A stretch of DNA of 64,000 bases from Sphingobacterium spiritivorum (GTDB taxonomy: Bacteria > Bacteroidota > Bacteroidia > Sphingobacteriales > Sphingobacteriaceae), in NCBI RefSeq assembly GCF_016725325.1, contig NZ_CP068083.1, forward strand, positions 1,674,001 to 1,738,000. Reading direction: 5' to 3'. Both the position numbers and the translations under genes were made by a program. Shown piece after piece: positions 8,430 to 18,400 of this stretch. The notes below the pieces were generated by a model, which saw only the letters and a program-made list of their open reading frames with translations, was not told the DNA's origin and did not search any database. How positions within the stretch are numbered: the first letter of the stretch is position 1; every line of letters begins with the position of its first letter.

Positions 8430-8469
8430 AAAACAAAAGGCTCTCCGAATGGTGAGCCTTTTGTTTTTT
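8430..8469. terminator. Bidirectional terminator between the DUF6263-like gene and gcvH
   Basis: AAAACAAAAGGCTC pairs with GAGCCTTTTGTTTT, with a T/T bulge and a GAAT loop region. A-rich on the left and T-rich on the right, it can serve both convergent genes. Confidence 0.88.
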
Positions 8470-8484
8470 ATATACGTAAATGCA

Positions 8485-8865
8485 TTACGCATTAATTTCT
8501 TCTTTATATTGATCTGCAGACAATAAAGCATCTACATCAGCAGGATTGCTCAATTTAACACGAATAATCCAACCTTCGCCATAGGCATCCGAGTTAACCA
8601 ATTCAGGAGAAGCATCAATAGCTTCGTTTACAGCTAATACAGTTGCAGTAACGGGCATAAACAGATCTGAAACTGTTTTTACAGCCTCTACTGTACCGAA
8701 AACTTCATTTGCAGGCACTTCTTCGCCTACTGTGTTGATATCCACAAATACGATATCGCCTAGTTCGCGTTGTGCAAAGTCTGTAATACCAATTACGGCT
8801 TCATCTCCTTCAACACGAACCCATTCGTGATCTTTCGTGTATTTTAATTCTGCTGGAAAATTCAT
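8485..8865 (-). CDS. gcvH: Glycine cleavage system H protein
   Basis: This 126-residue lipoyl carrier shuttles the aminomethyl group between the P, T and L proteins of glycine cleavage. The lipoylation site is the Lys in [17 protein letters not shown] near residue 63; the N-terminus [15 protein letters not shown] and the AYGEGWI segment are typical. The length is normal. It has a near-perfect promoter at 8882-8912 and ends at a shared terminator, so it is monocistronic. Its partner gcvT is present as a cut-off gene at the right edge (63689), far away, so the system is dispersed. Confidence 0.97.
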   Translation of the reverse strand: MNFPAELKYTKDHEWVRVEGDEAVIGITDFAQRELGDIVFVDINTVGEEVPANEVFGTVEAVKTVSDLFMPVTATVLAVNEAIDASPELVNSDAYGEGWIIRVKLSNPADVDALLSADQYKEEINA

Positions 8866-8881
8866 AATCTTAATTTTTTCT

Positions 8882-8912
8882 CAAAAATAGAATTATAACA
8901 TGACATTACAAA
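8882..8912 (-). promoter_or_regulatory. Promoter of gcvH
   Basis: On the minus strand TTTG (plus CAAA at 8909-8912) lies 19 bases before TATTTTTG (plus 8882-8889), an exact match to the Bacteroidota consensus. The -7 box ends 16 bases before the ATG. Confidence 0.8.
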
Positions 8913-8959
8913 ATATTAAAGATGCCCTTTATATATGATTAAAGTTGTATTTTTAGAAT

Positions 8960-10156
8960 ATGAATGCACAGATTGAAAAGTTGTATGCCCTTGCTCAAAA
9001 GCAGGAACGGATGATTATAGGCCTAATGTCTGGAACATCACTGGACGGATTAGATGTTGCACTATGTAAGATTTCCGGTTCAGGAAGCAATACACATCTG
9101 GAACTTGTCGCTTTTGAGACTCTGGATTACGAACCTCAATTCAGAACGTATGTAAGGGAAGTGTTTTCAAAGCGCACTATTGATCTGCAAACTTTATCCG
9201 GGCTGAATGCCTATGTTGGAATTGTTCACGCTAAGCTGATCAATCAGGCCTTGCAGCAATGGCATATGGATGCCTCTCAGGTGGATATTATTGCCAGTCA
9301 CGGGCAAACCGTATATCACGCTCCTCAAAGTCTGACTCATGACACGCGCCTGCCGAATAGCACATTACAGGTAGGCGATGGAGATCATATTGCTGTAATG
9401 ACCGGTATTATTACACTTTCAGATTTCAGACAAAAGCATATTGCTGCCGGGGGAGAAGGTGCTCCTTTAGCGGCATACGGAGACTACCTGCTATTCACCG
9501 ATAAGACTGAGAACAGAATATTACTTAATATCGGTGGTATTTCGAATTTTACATTCCTGCCGCATACGGATAGTACCTATGAAGCATATGCAACAGATCT
9601 GGGTCCGGGAAATACCATGATGAATCAATATATGAAGGAATATTTTGATGAAGAAATGGATACAGACGCACATGTGGCCCGCTCCGGAAAACCTGATCAA
9701 AAATTATTGGAAGAATTAAGTAAAGAACCTTTTCTCCTGCTGGATTTTCCGAAAACAACAGGGCCGGAACTTTTTAATCTCAAGTATTTACATCATTTAC
9801 AGGAATTGTCAGATACCACAACCCTCTCTCATGAAGACGTGATGGCTACACTTTGTCATTTCTCTGCAAACACCATTGTAGCCGCTATTTTAAAACAGTG
9901 CGAGGGTCTTCAGAATATTGCTGTATACATCAGCGGAGGAGGACTGCATAACCCTTTACTCGTAGAATTAATAAAAGCAGGTTTACCAGATTACAAAATA
10001 ACTTCTTTCGAAGAGCTGGGACTTAATCCGGATGCAAAAGAAGCATGTCTGTTTGCATTACTCGCAAACGAGTCACTTGTTGGAAAACCGGATCATGTCA
10101 ATCAGATCAAAGATTCACCTGCTGTTTGTATGGGCAAAATAAGTCTGCCAGTCTAA
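8960..10156 (+). CDS. anmK: Anhydro-N-acetylmuramic acid kinase
   Basis: AnmK phosphorylates and opens 1,6-anhydro-N-acetylmuramic acid released from recycled cell wall, giving MurNAc-6-phosphate. The 398-residue protein has the family signature GLMSGTSLDGLDVAL near residue 21, the active-site region DIIASHGQTVYH, NIGGISNFTFLP, and DLGPGNTMMNQYM. The length is slightly above the E. coli enzyme (about 369). It fits with the peptidoglycan hydrolases at 1-3899. The last four bases overlap the convergent DUF2461 gene. Confidence 0.95.
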   Translation: MNAQIEKLYALAQKQERMIIGLMSGTSLDGLDVALCKISGSGSNTHLELVAFETLDYEPQFRTYVREVFSKRTIDLQTLSGLNAYVGIVHAKLINQALQQWHMDASQVDIIASHGQTVYHAPQSLTHDTRLPNSTLQVGDGDHIAVMTGIITLSDFRQKHIAAGGEGAPLAAYGDYLLFTDKTENRILLNIGGISNFTFLPHTDSTYEAYATDLGPGNTMMNQYMKEYFDEEMDTDAHVARSGKPDQKLLEELSKEPFLLLDFPKTTGPELFNLKYLHHLQELSDTTTLSHEDVMATLCHFSANTIVAAILKQCEGLQNIAVYISGGGLHNPLLVELIKAGLPDYKITSFEELGLNPDAKEACLFALLANESLVGKPDHVNQIKDSPAVCMGKISLPV

Positions 10157-10821
10157 TCGTTGTCGATAGCCTGATGTATATAGATTTTAAAGGCCAGCAT
10201 GCTGTGTGCGGCCTCAATTACCTTATCCAGTGCATCAGAAGCAATCAGCTCTTTATCTGTAAACTTACGATAGAGAATAAAACTCTTTAATTTAAGGATC
10301 TCTATCTCCGGATGCGAAGCATCATATCCTGCAGGAGGTCTTACCAATTTATCTTCTGCAGACAGGTCTGATGCTTTCCACTGATGATCTTCCAATGCTT
10401 TATAAAACCCTTCAGCATTATAATCAATCTCCTGACGGATGGCATCCAGATGCTCTTTATTAGGTCTCCAGTAACCCACTCCTAAAAAAGACTTACCCGG
10501 CTCTATATGTAAATAATATTCCGGCCCGTCCAGTTTACGCCCGTCAACAGATATCCCGGCACTGAACCAGGTTTTGTAAGGGGTTTTATCGTTTGAAAAA
10601 CGAGTGTCCCGATAGATCCTGAACAAACACTTGCTCTCTGAAATATCGGTGTGAATATGAGGATCAAAAGCAGATAATGCATCAATAATACCACGGATAA
10701 ATGCTTTTACATTAGCCAGAGAAGCCTCATAAAGCTCTCTGTTTTCCTGAAACCATTCCCGGTTATTATTTGGACGAAGAGCCTCCAAAAAAGAAAAGGT
10801 TTGTTTTTCAATCTTAGCCAT
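10153..10821 (-). CDS. DUF2461 (TIGR02453) family protein
   Basis: The protein has 222 residues. The family pattern is seen in the N-terminal FLEALRPNNNREWFQENR, in FRIYRDTRFSNDKTPYKTWF near residue 68, and in YYLHIEPGKSFLGVGYW near 103. DUF2461 proteins are widespread in bacteria and fungi and have no established function; no catalytic motif can be named. It stands upstream of cdsA in the opposite reading order: cdsA starts at 11633 and ends 15 bases before this gene begins, so both may be in one minus-strand operon. It overlaps the end of anmK by four bases. Confidence 0.85.
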   Translation of the reverse strand: MAKIEKQTFSFLEALRPNNNREWFQENRELYEASLANVKAFIRGIIDALSAFDPHIHTDISESKCLFRIYRDTRFSNDKTPYKTWFSAGISVDGRKLDGPEYYLHIEPGKSFLGVGYWRPNKEHLDAIRQEIDYNAEGFYKALEDHQWKASDLSAEDKLVRPPAGYDASHPEIEILKLKSFILYRKFTDKELIASDALDKVIEAAHSMLAFKIYIHQAIDND

Positions 10822-10835
10822 AACGAAAATAGAGT

Positions 10836-11633
10836 TTAAACCAACAACAAAAATATATAGACTAACGGAGCTGCAATAAGCACACCGTCAAACCGGTCCA
10901 GAAAGCCACCATGTCCGGGCATGATCTTACCTGAATCTTTGACATCCAGACTTCTCTTAAGCATAGACTCAACAAGATCTCCCAATGTCCCGAAAACGCC
11001 AATTGTCAGCGCCACGACAACCCATTGCCATTTTTCAATAGACCCGAAATACTGTTCCAGATTGAGCGCAACCACTACTGCAAGCAGTACACCTCCGATA
11101 AATCCTTCCCAGGTCTTGTTTGGAGAAATCCGCTCAAAAAGTTTCCGCTTTCCAAAACTTCTACCTGCCAAATAAGCTCCGGTATCATTAGACCATTGTA
11201 GAATCAGGTACCCTAAGGGGATGTAAAAGTTAAATTTCCCGTTTACAAAAGCCAGGCCTATCAGTGTTAAAAACGGGACAACAGTGTACACTATTCCACT
11301 GATAGTATAGGATATATCGTGAAAAGGAAATTTACGGTTTTGGTATAGAGCCGCAATATAGATCCATAAAAGAAAAGGAACAACCAGCAGAATAAACCGG
11401 AAAGACCAAAATTCCAGATAAGCCCCTCCGCCTGTAACCATCAGAACCAGTCCGGTCAATAACCCGATAGTCTTATCTGGTTTAATATCATCAGAAGTTA
11501 CCAGTTTATAAAATTCATGAAGGCTTGCTACACCCAGTAGCGCAAAGAAAGCCACAAATACCTCTTTACCCAACAGGTGAGACCCGACAAGGATAATAAC
11601 AAAGAAAACACCTGTAATAGCTCTTGTCTTCAT
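10836..11633 (-). CDS. cdsA: Phosphatidate cytidylyltransferase
   Basis: CdsA makes CDP-diacylglycerol from phosphatidic acid and CTP in the inner membrane, the branch point of phospholipid synthesis. The 265-residue protein has about seven to eight hydrophobic segments and the family signature at the C-terminus: SPNKTWEGFIGG near residue 170, then GDLVESMLKRSLDVKDSGKI and PGHGGFLDRFDG (about 217-250). The length is normal. It lies two bases after the DUF2007 gene and 15 bases before the DUF2461 gene on the same strand, so these genes with the CPBP protease probably form an operon. Confidence 0.95.
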   Translation of the reverse strand: MKTRAITGVFFVIILVGSHLLGKEVFVAFFALLGVASLHEFYKLVTSDDIKPDKTIGLLTGLVLMVTGGGAYLEFWSFRFILLVVPFLLWIYIAALYQNRKFPFHDISYTISGIVYTVVPFLTLIGLAFVNGKFNFYIPLGYLILQWSNDTGAYLAGRSFGKRKLFERISPNKTWEGFIGGVLLAVVVALNLEQYFGSIEKWQWVVVALTIGVFGTLGDLVESMLKRSLDVKDSGKIMPGHGGFLDRFDGVLIAAPLVYIFLLLV

Positions 11634-11635
11634 GA

Positions 11636-11848
11636 TTAGTTTTCTTCCGGATTAAGTTCTTCGATCAATGCATTTGCCTTCTCTACATCATTTACATTGA
11701 CATAAAGCTCAATCTTACCAAACAGATAAGAAGAGTCCTGCTTGTTGAGAACAACAGCATTAACCTCATTTTCTAAAAGCATCTGCTTTACAATTTCACT
11801 CTGGATCGCATTCGTATACGTCTTGATCTTTACCCAGTCTTTTTCCAT
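11636..11848 (-). CDS. DUF2007 family small protein
   Basis: This 70-residue protein has the DUF2007 pattern: VKIKTYTNAIQSEIVKQMLL, then VNAVVLNKQDSSY, then IELYVNVNDVEKANALIEE. The fold is a small ferredoxin-like domain predicted to bind ligands or act as a signal transducer; the function is unproven. Its first 53 bases overlap the 3' end of the CPBP protease gene in another frame. The overlap seems real, because the N-terminal 17 residues belong to the conserved part of the domain. It is followed after two bases by cdsA. Confidence 0.85.
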   Translation of the reverse strand: MEKDWVKIKTYTNAIQSEIVKQMLLENEVNAVVLNKQDSSYLFGKIELYVNVNDVEKANALIEELNPEEN

Positions 11849-12746
11849 CGTTAATCTTTCTTGAATAGTTGTAAATTATAAATAACAATATCGTTGTTGC
11901 CGCTATACTCCCGATATAAATATACCATGGATAAGTTTCAGCAGTACTCATCTCCTCAAAAGTTTTCCCTTCTCTGGAATAGTAAAAGCCAAAAATGGTA
12001 GCCGTAGCATTGTTGATAAAATGTCCGAATATAGGGACCCAGATATTATTACTCCAGATCAGGAGATATCCGAAAAATGCTCCTAAAAACATTCTTGGGA
12101 AAAATCCGTAAAACTGAACATGTATGGCACTAAAAATTATAGCCGTTACCCAGATCGCAAGATGCTGATTTTTGAAAAGACGAAAAAAGCTCGTTTGGAT
12201 TACCCCTCTGAAAAACAATTCCTCACAGATTCCGGGCAATAGGGCTAGAATAATCAGATTAATAAACAAACCCCACCACGACGTTTTCATTACGATACCA
12301 GACATCATGGAGGCCGCACTGTCTTCCTGTTCCCGCATCCAGGATTCGATGCCTTTCAGAGCATCCGGCAGAACCATCTCTGCATTCCATTCTGCAATCT
12401 GACTCATCAAAGGGATAAAAGCAGTCATCGTAAGCAATACCAGTACAAAATAGGTAAGGCGTCCCCTCTTTTGTAAAGGAAAGTAATTTATCTGACGCTG
12501 TTCGGCCTGTAAAAGAAAATAAGCCGGTAATCCGAATGTAGCAATACTGCTTACAGCTAATAACAAATTGCTGAAAACCGGATTACTCATGATCGACGAG
12601 CCTGATTTGAGCACGTCAAAACTTCCGGAATAAACAGCATATATAAACATGACTATTCCCTGCAGCGTCAAACTGCAAGCCAGGCTAATAATAATCAATA
12701 ATAGCATAGATACGACCGGCGTATGAATAGGCTTTGTTAATAGCAT
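11796..12746 (-). CDS. CPBP family intramembrane glutamic endopeptidase
   Basis: This 316-residue polytopic membrane protein is of the CPBP/Abi (CAAX protease-like) family. The catalytic motif EELFFRGVIQTSFFR is near residue 182, the second motif is FSAIHVQFYGFFPRMFLGAF near 215, and the third is GHFINNATAT near 252. About eight hydrophobic segments are seen. Members cleave membrane-embedded substrates, but the substrate here is unknown. The C-terminal tail (NDGKRLGKDQDVYECDPE) is hydrophilic, and its codons overlap the DUF2007 gene by 53 bases. It is the first gene of the likely operon with DUF2007, cdsA and DUF2461. Confidence 0.9.
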   Translation of the reverse strand: MLLTKPIHTPVVSMLLLIIISLACSLTLQGIVMFIYAVYSGSFDVLKSGSSIMSNPVFSNLLLAVSSIATFGLPAYFLLQAEQRQINYFPLQKRGRLTYFVLVLLTMTAFIPLMSQIAEWNAEMVLPDALKGIESWMREQEDSAASMMSGIVMKTSWWGLFINLIILALLPGICEELFFRGVIQTSFFRLFKNQHLAIWVTAIIFSAIHVQFYGFFPRMFLGAFFGYLLIWSNNIWVPIFGHFINNATATIFGFYYSREGKTFEEMSTAETYPWYIYIGSIAATTILLFIIYNYSRKINDGKRLGKDQDVYECDPE

Positions 12747-12795
12747 TTGTTATTGTAAAAATAATAATGATACTGTATTCTCTTAATCTCAAAAA

Positions 12796-12826
12796 TTTGT
12801 TAAAGATAGGCAATATCAGTAGTTTG
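12796..12826 (+). promoter_or_regulatory. Likely promoter of the phospholipase C gene
   Basis: TTTG (12796-12799) and TTTG (12823-12826) are separated by 23 bases, the consensus distance, but the -7 box reads GTAGTTTG instead of TAnnTTTG. The leader would be about 50 bases. Confidence 0.5.
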
Positions 12827-12878
12827 CACGTTCAATTTTACAAATACTGCGGATTTTTCCCGCAAACACCTAATTCTT

Positions 12879-15389
12879 ATGGAAAATAGAAGAGATTTTA
12901 TTAAAAAGGCCGCATTATTAACGGGTTCCTTTGGTCTTTTTAATAGCCTGCCCGGATCTATTCAGGCAGCACTAGCTATTGAGCCGGCGGCCGGATCCAC
13001 ATTCTATGACGCAGAGCATATCGTACTACTGATGCAGGAAAACAGATCTTTTGATCACAGCTTTGGTACCTTAAAAGGTGTGCGTGGATTTAATGATCCC
13101 AGAGCAATCCAACTGCCTAATAAAAATCTGGTCTGGTTACAGCAAAATAAAGAAGGTAAAACATATGCTCCATTCCGGCTGGATCTGCAAAGTTCGAATG
13201 CAGCCTGGACTAGAGATCTTCCGCATTCCTGGGAAAACCAATCTGCTGCACGCAATAAGGGAAAACACGATAACTGGCTGGAGGCCAAACGTTCGGGAGT
13301 AAAAGAACAAAGAGATATTCCGCTGACACTGGGTTACTATTCCAGAGCTGATATTCCATTCTACTATGCTTTTGCAGATGCATTTACGATTTGTGATCAG
13401 CATTTCTGTTCTTCTATAACCGGAACTACCACTAACCGCCATTTCTTCTGGACAGGAAAATGTGTCCCTAAAAAGGGAGAAAAGCCCCTTGTCCGTAATT
13501 CCGATATCTATTTTAATCAACTTGCTCACTGGAAAACTTTTCCTGAGCGGTTGGAAGAAAATAATATCAGTTGGAGAGTATATCAAAATGAGGTCAGCAT
13601 CCAAAATGCGCTTGAAGGAGAACGCGAACCCTGGTTGGGCAATTTTACAGACAATAATCTGGAGTGGTTCGCGCAATATAATATCCGCTTCAAGAAAAGC
13701 CATACCGATTTCTTAAAAATACGTGTAACGCAATTACCTGCAGAAATTGCGGAATTGGAAACACAGATAAAAAATACAAAGGTTGCTGATAGCCAAAAAT
13801 TACAGAAAAACTTAAAGAACAAAATTCAGCAACTCGAGAGCTATCAGTCTGCATTAAAAACATACAGTGCTGAGAACTTTGCTGCATTAAGCAATTTTGA
13901 TAAAGCGCTTGTAACGAAAGCCTTTCAAACAAATGAAGGAGATCCACACTACCACGAAATCGAAACGGTATCAATGGATGATCAGGGAACATCAAAAGAT
14001 ATTACGGTTCCTAAAGGAGATGTACTATATCAGTTCAGAGAGGATGTCAAATCCGGAAAGCTGCCTACAGTTTCCTGGCTGGTTGCTCCACAAAACTTTT
14101 CTGATCATCCGAGCGCACCGATGTACGGCGCCTGGTATGTTTCAGAAGTGCTGAATATATTGACGCAGAATCCTGAAGTCTGGAAAAAAACTATTTTTAT
14201 CCTTAACTACGATGAAAATGATGGTTATTTTGACCATATCCCTCCTTTTGTTGCGCCTAATCCAAATGATCCTGCATCGGGCCGAACCTCTACGGATCTG
14301 GACTATAGTGATGAATATGTAACACGCGAACAAGAGATTGCAGCGGGTGTATCAGAGCAAAGTGCAACTGAAGGCCCTGTCGGCCTGGGGTATCGCGTTC
14401 CATTGGTCATTGCCTCACCATGGTCTAAGGGAGGCTGGGTTAATTCCGAAGTATGCGATATTACCTCTACTATTCAGTTTATGGAAACATTCCTGAATAA
14501 AAAGTACAACAAGCAAATCTTTGAAAGTAATATAAGCTCATGGAGAAGAGGTATTACCGGCGATCTGACTTCGGCCTTCCGTCCTCAAACGAATAAAAGT
14601 ACATCTTCTCCTGATTTTCTTGACCGCAATGAACAAATCCTGAGAATAGATAAAAGCAAATCACTGGACTATCCGAAAAACCACCAAGCGCTGTCCTCTT
14701 CAGAAATAGAAACAGCAAACAGATCTCCGGCTACGAGTCCGTTTTTACCTAAACAAGAGTCTGGTATAAAAGAATCCTCTGCATTAGCATATGAATTGTA
14801 TGTAGATGCTGAGATGACTGCGTCTAAAATAAAACTTCGATTTAATGCCGGAAAAAATATATTTAAAGACAACGCATTAGGCTCGCCTTTCAATGTGTAT
14901 TCCGGGCCTTCCTATAAAGACGGTGTTAGCTACTGGCCTTTTGCTACTTCAGCCGGAAATCAGGTAGATTTTGAATGGAATCTTGCCGACTTCAAAGACA
15001 ACTATGACTTACGGGTATATGGTCCTAACGGATTTTTAAGAACCTTCAAAGGCAATCAAAGTTCACAATTATTAGACGTAACCTGTGAATATGAATTAGA
15101 TAAGAAAGGTATTCCGACAGGCAATATCAACCTCAGGATTAAAAATACAGATGCGAATAAAACACGACCTGTAATTGTATCTGCACAGATCTATCAACAG
15201 CTTCAGGAAAAAATTAACCTGAAGCCCAATCAGGAAAAAATCATTTCTATCAATGGGAAAAAATCGTTTAACTGGTATGAAGTTAAGGTTTTATTAGCTG
15301 ATGATCCGAACTTTGAACGTGGTTTTGCCGGAAGAGCAGAGACAGGTACTTCCTCGATGACAGACCCTCAAATGGGACGTGTTATTTAA
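12879..15389 (+). CDS. Phosphocholine-specific phospholipase C, Tat-exported
   Basis: The 836-residue protein starts with a twin-arginine signal (RRDFIKKAALLTGSFGLF). A phosphoesterase domain follows with HIVLLMQENRSFDHSFGTLK near residue 48, ITGTTTNRHFFWTG near 179, NYDENDGYFDHIPPF near 443 and VPLVIASPWSKGGWV near 508. The C-terminal region (about 640-835) contains two beta-rich DUF756-type repeats, as in Pseudomonas PlcH/PlcN. Members hydrolyse phosphatidylcholine or sphingomyelin outside the cytoplasm; the actual lipid substrate here is unknown. The gene stands alone with its own promoter and a shared terminator. Confidence 0.9.
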   Translation: MENRRDFIKKAALLTGSFGLFNSLPGSIQAALAIEPAAGSTFYDAEHIVLLMQENRSFDHSFGTLKGVRGFNDPRAIQLPNKNLVWLQQNKEGKTYAPFRLDLQSSNAAWTRDLPHSWENQSAARNKGKHDNWLEAKRSGVKEQRDIPLTLGYYSRADIPFYYAFADAFTICDQHFCSSITGTTTNRHFFWTGKCVPKKGEKPLVRNSDIYFNQLAHWKTFPERLEENNISWRVYQNEVSIQNALEGEREPWLGNFTDNNLEWFAQYNIRFKKSHTDFLKIRVTQLPAEIAELETQIKNTKVADSQKLQKNLKNKIQQLESYQSALKTYSAENFAALSNFDKALVTKAFQTNEGDPHYHEIETVSMDDQGTSKDITVPKGDVLYQFREDVKSGKLPTVSWLVAPQNFSDHPSAPMYGAWYVSEVLNILTQNPEVWKKTIFILNYDENDGYFDHIPPFVAPNPNDPASGRTSTDLDYSDEYVTREQEIAAGVSEQSATEGPVGLGYRVPLVIASPWSKGGWVNSEVCDITSTIQFMETFLNKKYNKQIFESNISSWRRGITGDLTSAFRPQTNKSTSSPDFLDRNEQILRIDKSKSLDYPKNHQALSSSEIETANRSPATSPFLPKQESGIKESSALAYELYVDAEMTASKIKLRFNAGKNIFKDNALGSPFNVYSGPSYKDGVSYWPFATSAGNQVDFEWNLADFKDNYDLRVYGPNGFLRTFKGNQSSQLLDVTCEYELDKKGIPTGNINLRIKNTDANKTRPVIVSAQIYQQLQEKINLKPNQEKIISINGKKSFNWYEVKVLLADDPNFERGFAGRAETGTSSMTDPQMGRVI

Positions 15390-15391
15390 CG

Positions 15392-15425
15392 AAAAAGGGC
15401 TGAAGTTTAAACTTCAGCCTTTTTC
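15392..15425. terminator. Bidirectional terminator, phospholipase C / tricorn-like protease
   Basis: GGCTGAAGTTT pairs with AAACTTCAGCC (15398-15419) as a perfect palindrome flanked by A5 and T5. It can end both convergent genes. Confidence 0.9.
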
Positions 15426-15435
15426 AATAGTTCTA

Positions 15436-18400
15436 TTAATTTACTCTGACCGGATCTGCCGGTTTACGCATCTGCTGATACGGATATGTTTTCATCTCTT
15501 CCAACAAGATCTGTATCGTTTTCTCCAGTTGCGGATCACGACCCTGCAGCACTTCTTTTGGAGTCTGCTCCACAAAAACATCAGGAGCAACCCCTTCATT
15601 TTCGATAATATAATTTCCTTTCAGATCGAATATCCCAAAGTTAGGAGAAGTTACCCTTCCGCCATCCAATAGAATAGGGTAGCCACTGATACCGACTAAT
15701 ATGCCCATAGTCGTACGTCCAACCAGCTTTCCTAAGCCTTTATGACGAAACATATAAGGCATCATATCGCCTCCTGATCCTGCATTTTCATTAATAATCA
15801 TAGCCTTTGGTCCGTAAATACCATTTCCGGGTGTAGTAAAGCTCTTTCCGTCGCGTATACCCCAGCCAGCGATCAGATCACGGGACAACAGATCGATGAC
15901 ATAGTCGGCTACCGATCCTCCACCGTTGTTACGCTCATCCAATAACAGGGCTTTCTTATCCATTTGAGAGAAATAGTATCTGTTGAACGAGGTATATCCC
16001 TCTGAACCTGTATTCGGCATATACACATACGCTATCTGGCCTTTACTAAGTTCATCTGTACGTTTTCTATTACGCTCTACCCATTCTGTCTGACGTAGGT
16101 TTATTTCATCACTGAAAGGAATCGGTTTCACGACAACCTCTTTTGCTCCAACAAGGGATGGTTTACTATTCACCATAATGACCGTTTGCTTTCCGGCTGT
16201 TTGATTGAATAAACTATAAATATTCATATCAGCAGTCAGTTCCACTCCATTTACAGATACAATAAACATACCTTCCGAAACCTCTATCCCCGGCTCAGCT
16301 AATGGTGCCTGCAGCTCAGGATTCCACTCCATACGGGTATAGATCTTACTTATCTGATAACGGTTGTCAACTATTTTATAATCCGCACCCAGCATTCCGA
16401 CATTCACAGACGGAGTTCTTGGCTGATCTCCCGGATAGATGTAACTATGACCGACAACCATCTCACCCATCATTTCATTCAAGAGATAAGACAGGTCCGA
16501 ACGATGGTTTACGTACGGCAGAAATTTCTCATATTTACGCTTTACGGCATTCCAGTCTGCACCGTGCATATTCTCAACATAGAAATATTCTTTTTCCATT
16601 GCCCAGACCTCATTGAATACCTGCTTCCATTCAGCAGCAGGATCTACCAGCTGTTTAACATTATCAATCTTTAGTTTACCGTTATCAGGAATAGGCTTTT
16701 GGTTAGAATTCACAATAAAATATGAACCGCCTAAACTGTACATCAGCTTTTTACCATCTGCACTAACCTCAAATCCACCGGCCCCCTCTACAAATACTTT
16801 ATCTTCCAGCTTCTTTAAATCATATGCTCCGATAGTACGCCCGCGTTGGTAAAGCAGCATATCTTCCACTCTTCCATCCAGTTTATAATAGCCTGCAGGT
16901 AATGGCAAAGCGACAATACGATTAGAAATCTGATCAAATTCGACTTTTATATTTTTGACTTTCGGTTCTTCTTTCTTTTCCTCTTTTTCTTCTTTTTTCT
17001 TCTCTTCTTCCTTTTCTTTATCCTTACCAACAGCTTCTTCATCACTTTCCAGTTTAAACGGAGAAGGCGTATCCTTAGCTAAAATAAAGGCATAAATGGT
17101 ATAATTAGGGGAACGCTCATAGGCGGACATATGCAAACCCGAGTTTGTCAGACCGGTATTGGTACTAGCCGTAAAAAACAGGTACTTTCCGTCTCTGCTG
17201 AATGTAGGCTGATGCGTTTCAGACATACCATCCGTAATCTGCTGACTTTGCTTTGTATCCAGATTATACATAAATACTGCCGATACAGTATTCGGTAATG
17301 TTTTGATGTAAGATATCCATTTAGAATCCGGAGACCATGACGGTTCAAAATAATTGCCTGTTCTGTTAGTATGCGATCCCAGGACATCATCATCAACTTT
17401 TGTCACTTTCTTCGTGTCAATATCTACATAATACAAGTTGAGATGAGCATCATTAAAGAATAGCTTTTTGCTGTCCGGAGACCAGATCGGATCAAAATAG
17501 AAGTAATAATCTCCCAGTGATATATAAATAGGGTCATTTTTGGCCATCTGATCTCTCAGCACCAATTCATATTTTCCCCTTGCGTCAGACAGATAAGATA
17601 TCCATTTTCCGTTGGGTGACCAATTCGGGAAACGCTCATGAGAGCCTGGTGAAGAGGATATATTTCTTGCATCACCTTTTTCCTTAGGTACTGTGAATAT
17701 TTCGCCTCTTGCTTCAAAAATTGCCCGCTGACCCGTAGGAGAGACATTCCAATTGCGGATACCTTCGGATATATTGGTATAATGAGGGCGCTTATACGTG
17801 TTATCTGCAAAGATCTGAACAGGGATATGAGAAGTCTTTTTACTTTTAATATTGAAGGTATAGATCTTACCTTCAGCTTCATAAATAAGATCATCACCGA
17901 AGCCGTTTAATGTCCGGATGTCGTATTCCTTGCTATTGGTAATTTTCTCTGTTTTCTTGGTTTTTGTATCGTAGCTGAAGATATTCACGATTTTATCTCT
18001 ATCTGACAAAAAGTAGATCTTATCTCCTAACCATATAGGCTTAACATTATTACTTTTTTCTCCGGGTACGATTTCAATATCATTTGTTTTATTATTGAAA
18101 ATCCAGATCGAAGGCATACCTCCACCTCTGTATCTTTTAAAAGCTACAACTTCACGTTCCGTAGGGTCGGAATTTTTTAAATATGCCCAATAATTACCGT
18201 CAGGAGAAGGGGAGCCTTCAAAAGCTGTCGGCATAGGAAGAGCTTCATCTTTTCCTTTGTTTATATTGATTTTATAGAGTCTGGAACCCAATGAATACTG
18301 AAATTCCTGTGTACTTGTAAAATAGAGTTCCTCGTTATTAATCCAGCCTCTCATAACATCTGCTGCGGGATGATACGTAATTCGTTTAGGTTCACCTCCT

